A DNA stretch of 6,740 bases. Origin: Chloroflexota bacterium. Its GTDB lineage: Bacteria > Chloroflexota > Anaerolineae > UBA7937 > JACPPX01. Both the position numbers and the translations under genes were made by a program. Below are positions 5,978 to 6,740 of the stretch, piece after piece (position 1 is the stretch's first letter; each line of letters opens with the position of its first letter). Where the stretch lies: the NCBI GenBank assembly GCA_016190785.1, contig JACPPX010000123.1, positions 1-6,740 of the forward strand. The letters are read 5' to 3'. The notes under the pieces were generated by a model. The model saw only the letters and a list, made by a program, of their open reading frames with translations, was not told the DNA's origin and made no database searches.

Positions 5978-6706
5978 ATGGGCAAAGTGTTGATCGGGAT
6001 CGATGCCAGCCGCGTTGCTTCTCCCCAGCCCACCGGCACCGAAAACTACAGTATCAACCTGATCCGCAACCTCTTGCCCATTGGTGGCGATCATCGCCTC
6101 CGGCTTTATTTCCGATACCCCCCATCTCCCCAACTTTTTCCCGATACTAGCAACTGGGAATCTCGAGTAATCTCTATGCCCCGACTCTGGACCCACCTCG
6201 GTCTCTCCTGGGAAGTGACTCGCCACCCCCCAAATGTTTTATTCATCCCCGCACATGTTCTTCCTATCTTTCATCCTCCCCGCTCGGTAGTAACCATCCA
6301 CGACTTGGGGTATCTGTACTATCCCCAAGCCCATCGGGCCTGGGATCGCTTATACTTGGACCTAGCCACCCGTTTCAATGCCCAAACTGCCAGCCACATC
6401 ATCACCATCTCCCAGGCCACAAAACAAGACCTCATCAACCACTACCGCGTATCGCCAGAGAAGATCACCGTGATATATCCAGGTGTGGATCCCACGCTTT
6501 ATGGTCCGTCTGGTGGAAATAGCCTGCATCGCATTCGAGAAAAGTACGGCCTTCCGGAGAATTACATCCTTTATTTGGGGACCATCCAGCCTCGCAAGAA
6601 TTTAGACCTGCTCATCGAGGCTTATCAGAAACTTTCGGCGCAAGAGCCGCCGGCATTTTGCTCACCGGGATGGGAAAAGACGGCGCGGCAGAACTCAAAC
6701 TCATGA
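5978..6706 (+). CDS. GT4-type glycosyltransferase, N-terminal half, disrupted at its 3' end
   Basis: Residues 1-224 read as the N-terminal half of a GT-B fold, family 4-like glycosyltransferase: VLIGIDASR (4-12), PTGTENYSINLIRNLL (18-33), VVTIHDLGYLYYPQ (104-117), IITISQATKQDL (141-152), ITVIYPGVDP (163-172) and YILYLGTIQPRKNLDLLIEA (196-215). The last segment begins the C-terminal nucleotide-sugar domain. Such enzymes transfer sugars from a nucleotide donor in cell-surface glycan or glycolipid synthesis; donor and acceptor cannot be named. After QEP (about base 6649) the frame gives an unconvincing tail to a stop at 6704-6706, and the rest of the donor domain (ExxxxxxxE region, roughly 130-150 residues) is missing. 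From that point another frame encodes CheB. The gene begins 18 bases after rpiB. No clear ribosome site supports the ATG, and GTG at 5987 is an alternative. As it stands the product would be inactive. Confidence 0.85.
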   Translation: MGKVLIGIDASRVASPQPTGTENYSINLIRNLLPIGGDHRLRLYFRYPPSPQLFPDTSNWESRVISMPRLWTHLGLSWEVTRHPPNVLFIPAHVLPIFHPPRSVVTIHDLGYLYYPQAHRAWDRLYLDLATRFNAQTASHIITISQATKQDLINHYRVSPEKITVIYPGVDPTLYGPSGGNSLHRIREKYGLPENYILYLGTIQPRKNLDLLIEAYQKLSAQEPPAFCSPGWEKTARQNSNS

Positions 6707-6740
6707 AAGAAAAAGGCGCCCTGACCGTTGCACAGGATGA
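6637..6740 (+). CDS. CheB-type chemotaxis methylesterase, C-terminal domain fragment (no start, runs off right edge)
   Basis: In a frame different from the glycosyltransferase, bases 6637-6738 read GARAAG, then ILLTGMGKDGAAELK (6655-6699) and GALTVAQD (6715-6738), with the next codon beginning GA (probably Glu). TGMGxDGA followed about twenty residues later by AQDE is the hallmark of the CheB methylesterase domain; the Asp of GMGKDG is the acid of its Ser-His-Asp triad. CheB demethylates or deamidates chemoreceptors in adaptation. No start codon, receiver domain or catalytic Ser/His region is present: upstream is glycosyltransferase sequence. SETFG just before 6637 might also belong to it, so its left limit is 6625-6655. 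All four Lys codons are AAA, but the piece is too short to judge origin. It may be a truncated gene after a rearrangement or a misjoined read. Confidence 0.72.

Noticed and set aside
6600..6740. Programmed or sequencing frameshift within the glycosyltransferase
   Set aside because: The frame that stays open afterwards matches the CheB signature, not a glycosyltransferase C-terminal domain, and there is no slippery homopolymer at the changeover.
1..6740. CRISPR array, tRNA or rRNA gene, insertion sequence ends, prophage genes
   Set aside because: No spaced direct repeats, cloverleaf sequence, terminal inverted repeats or transposase/integrase motifs were seen on either strand.

Overview
This 6.7 kb window looks like ordinary chromosomal DNA from a free-living, fairly GC-rich bacterium. 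The protein styles fit Chloroflexota (Dehalococcoidia or Anaerolineae-like): a release factor with a GHGGQN motif, the order prfA-prmC-sua5-rpiB-glycosyltransferase, and an NHL-repeat thioredoxin-like protein next to a UbiA-type prenyltransferase. That assignment is an inference from gene content and protein feel, not from a search. There is no phage, plasmid, CRISPR or transposon signal.

Layout. Two divergent blocks start from a shared intergenic region at 2605-2769, which carries a plausible back-to-back promoter pair. Leftward (minus strand) run a three-domain thioredoxin/NHL-propeller protein (2604-706), a small VOC-fold protein (615-247) and the N-terminal 75 residues of a UbiA-family membrane prenyltransferase (226-1). 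The last begins with GTG behind a near-perfect Shine-Dalgarno and continues past the left edge.

Rightward (plus strand) run prfA (peptide release factor 1), prmC (the methyltransferase that modifies the release-factor GGQ glutamine), a TsaC/YrdC-type threonylcarbamoyl-AMP synthase (first enzyme of tRNA t6A synthesis), rpiB (ribose-5-phosphate isomerase B) and a GT4-type glycosyltransferase. The first three genes form a translation-quality module: termination, maturation of the terminator protein, and tRNA modification. Two hairpins, the second followed by T5, lie between prfA and prmC. A probable extended -10 promoter precedes rpiB, so the rightward block may be several transcription units.

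The most unusual point is the right end. The glycosyltransferase reading collapses after about residue 224, and from about 6637 another frame encodes an unmistakable piece of the CheB chemotaxis methylesterase C-terminal domain (TGMGKDGA ... AQD). The glycosyltransferase C-terminal half is absent. This is a chimeric junction, either a real rearrangement or an assembly misjoin. Smaller points are a possible ACG start for the threonylcarbamoyl-AMP synthase, an Asp where RpiB normally has its ring-opening His, and a PrmC with NLPY instead of NPPY beside a release factor with GHGGQ instead of GAGGQ.
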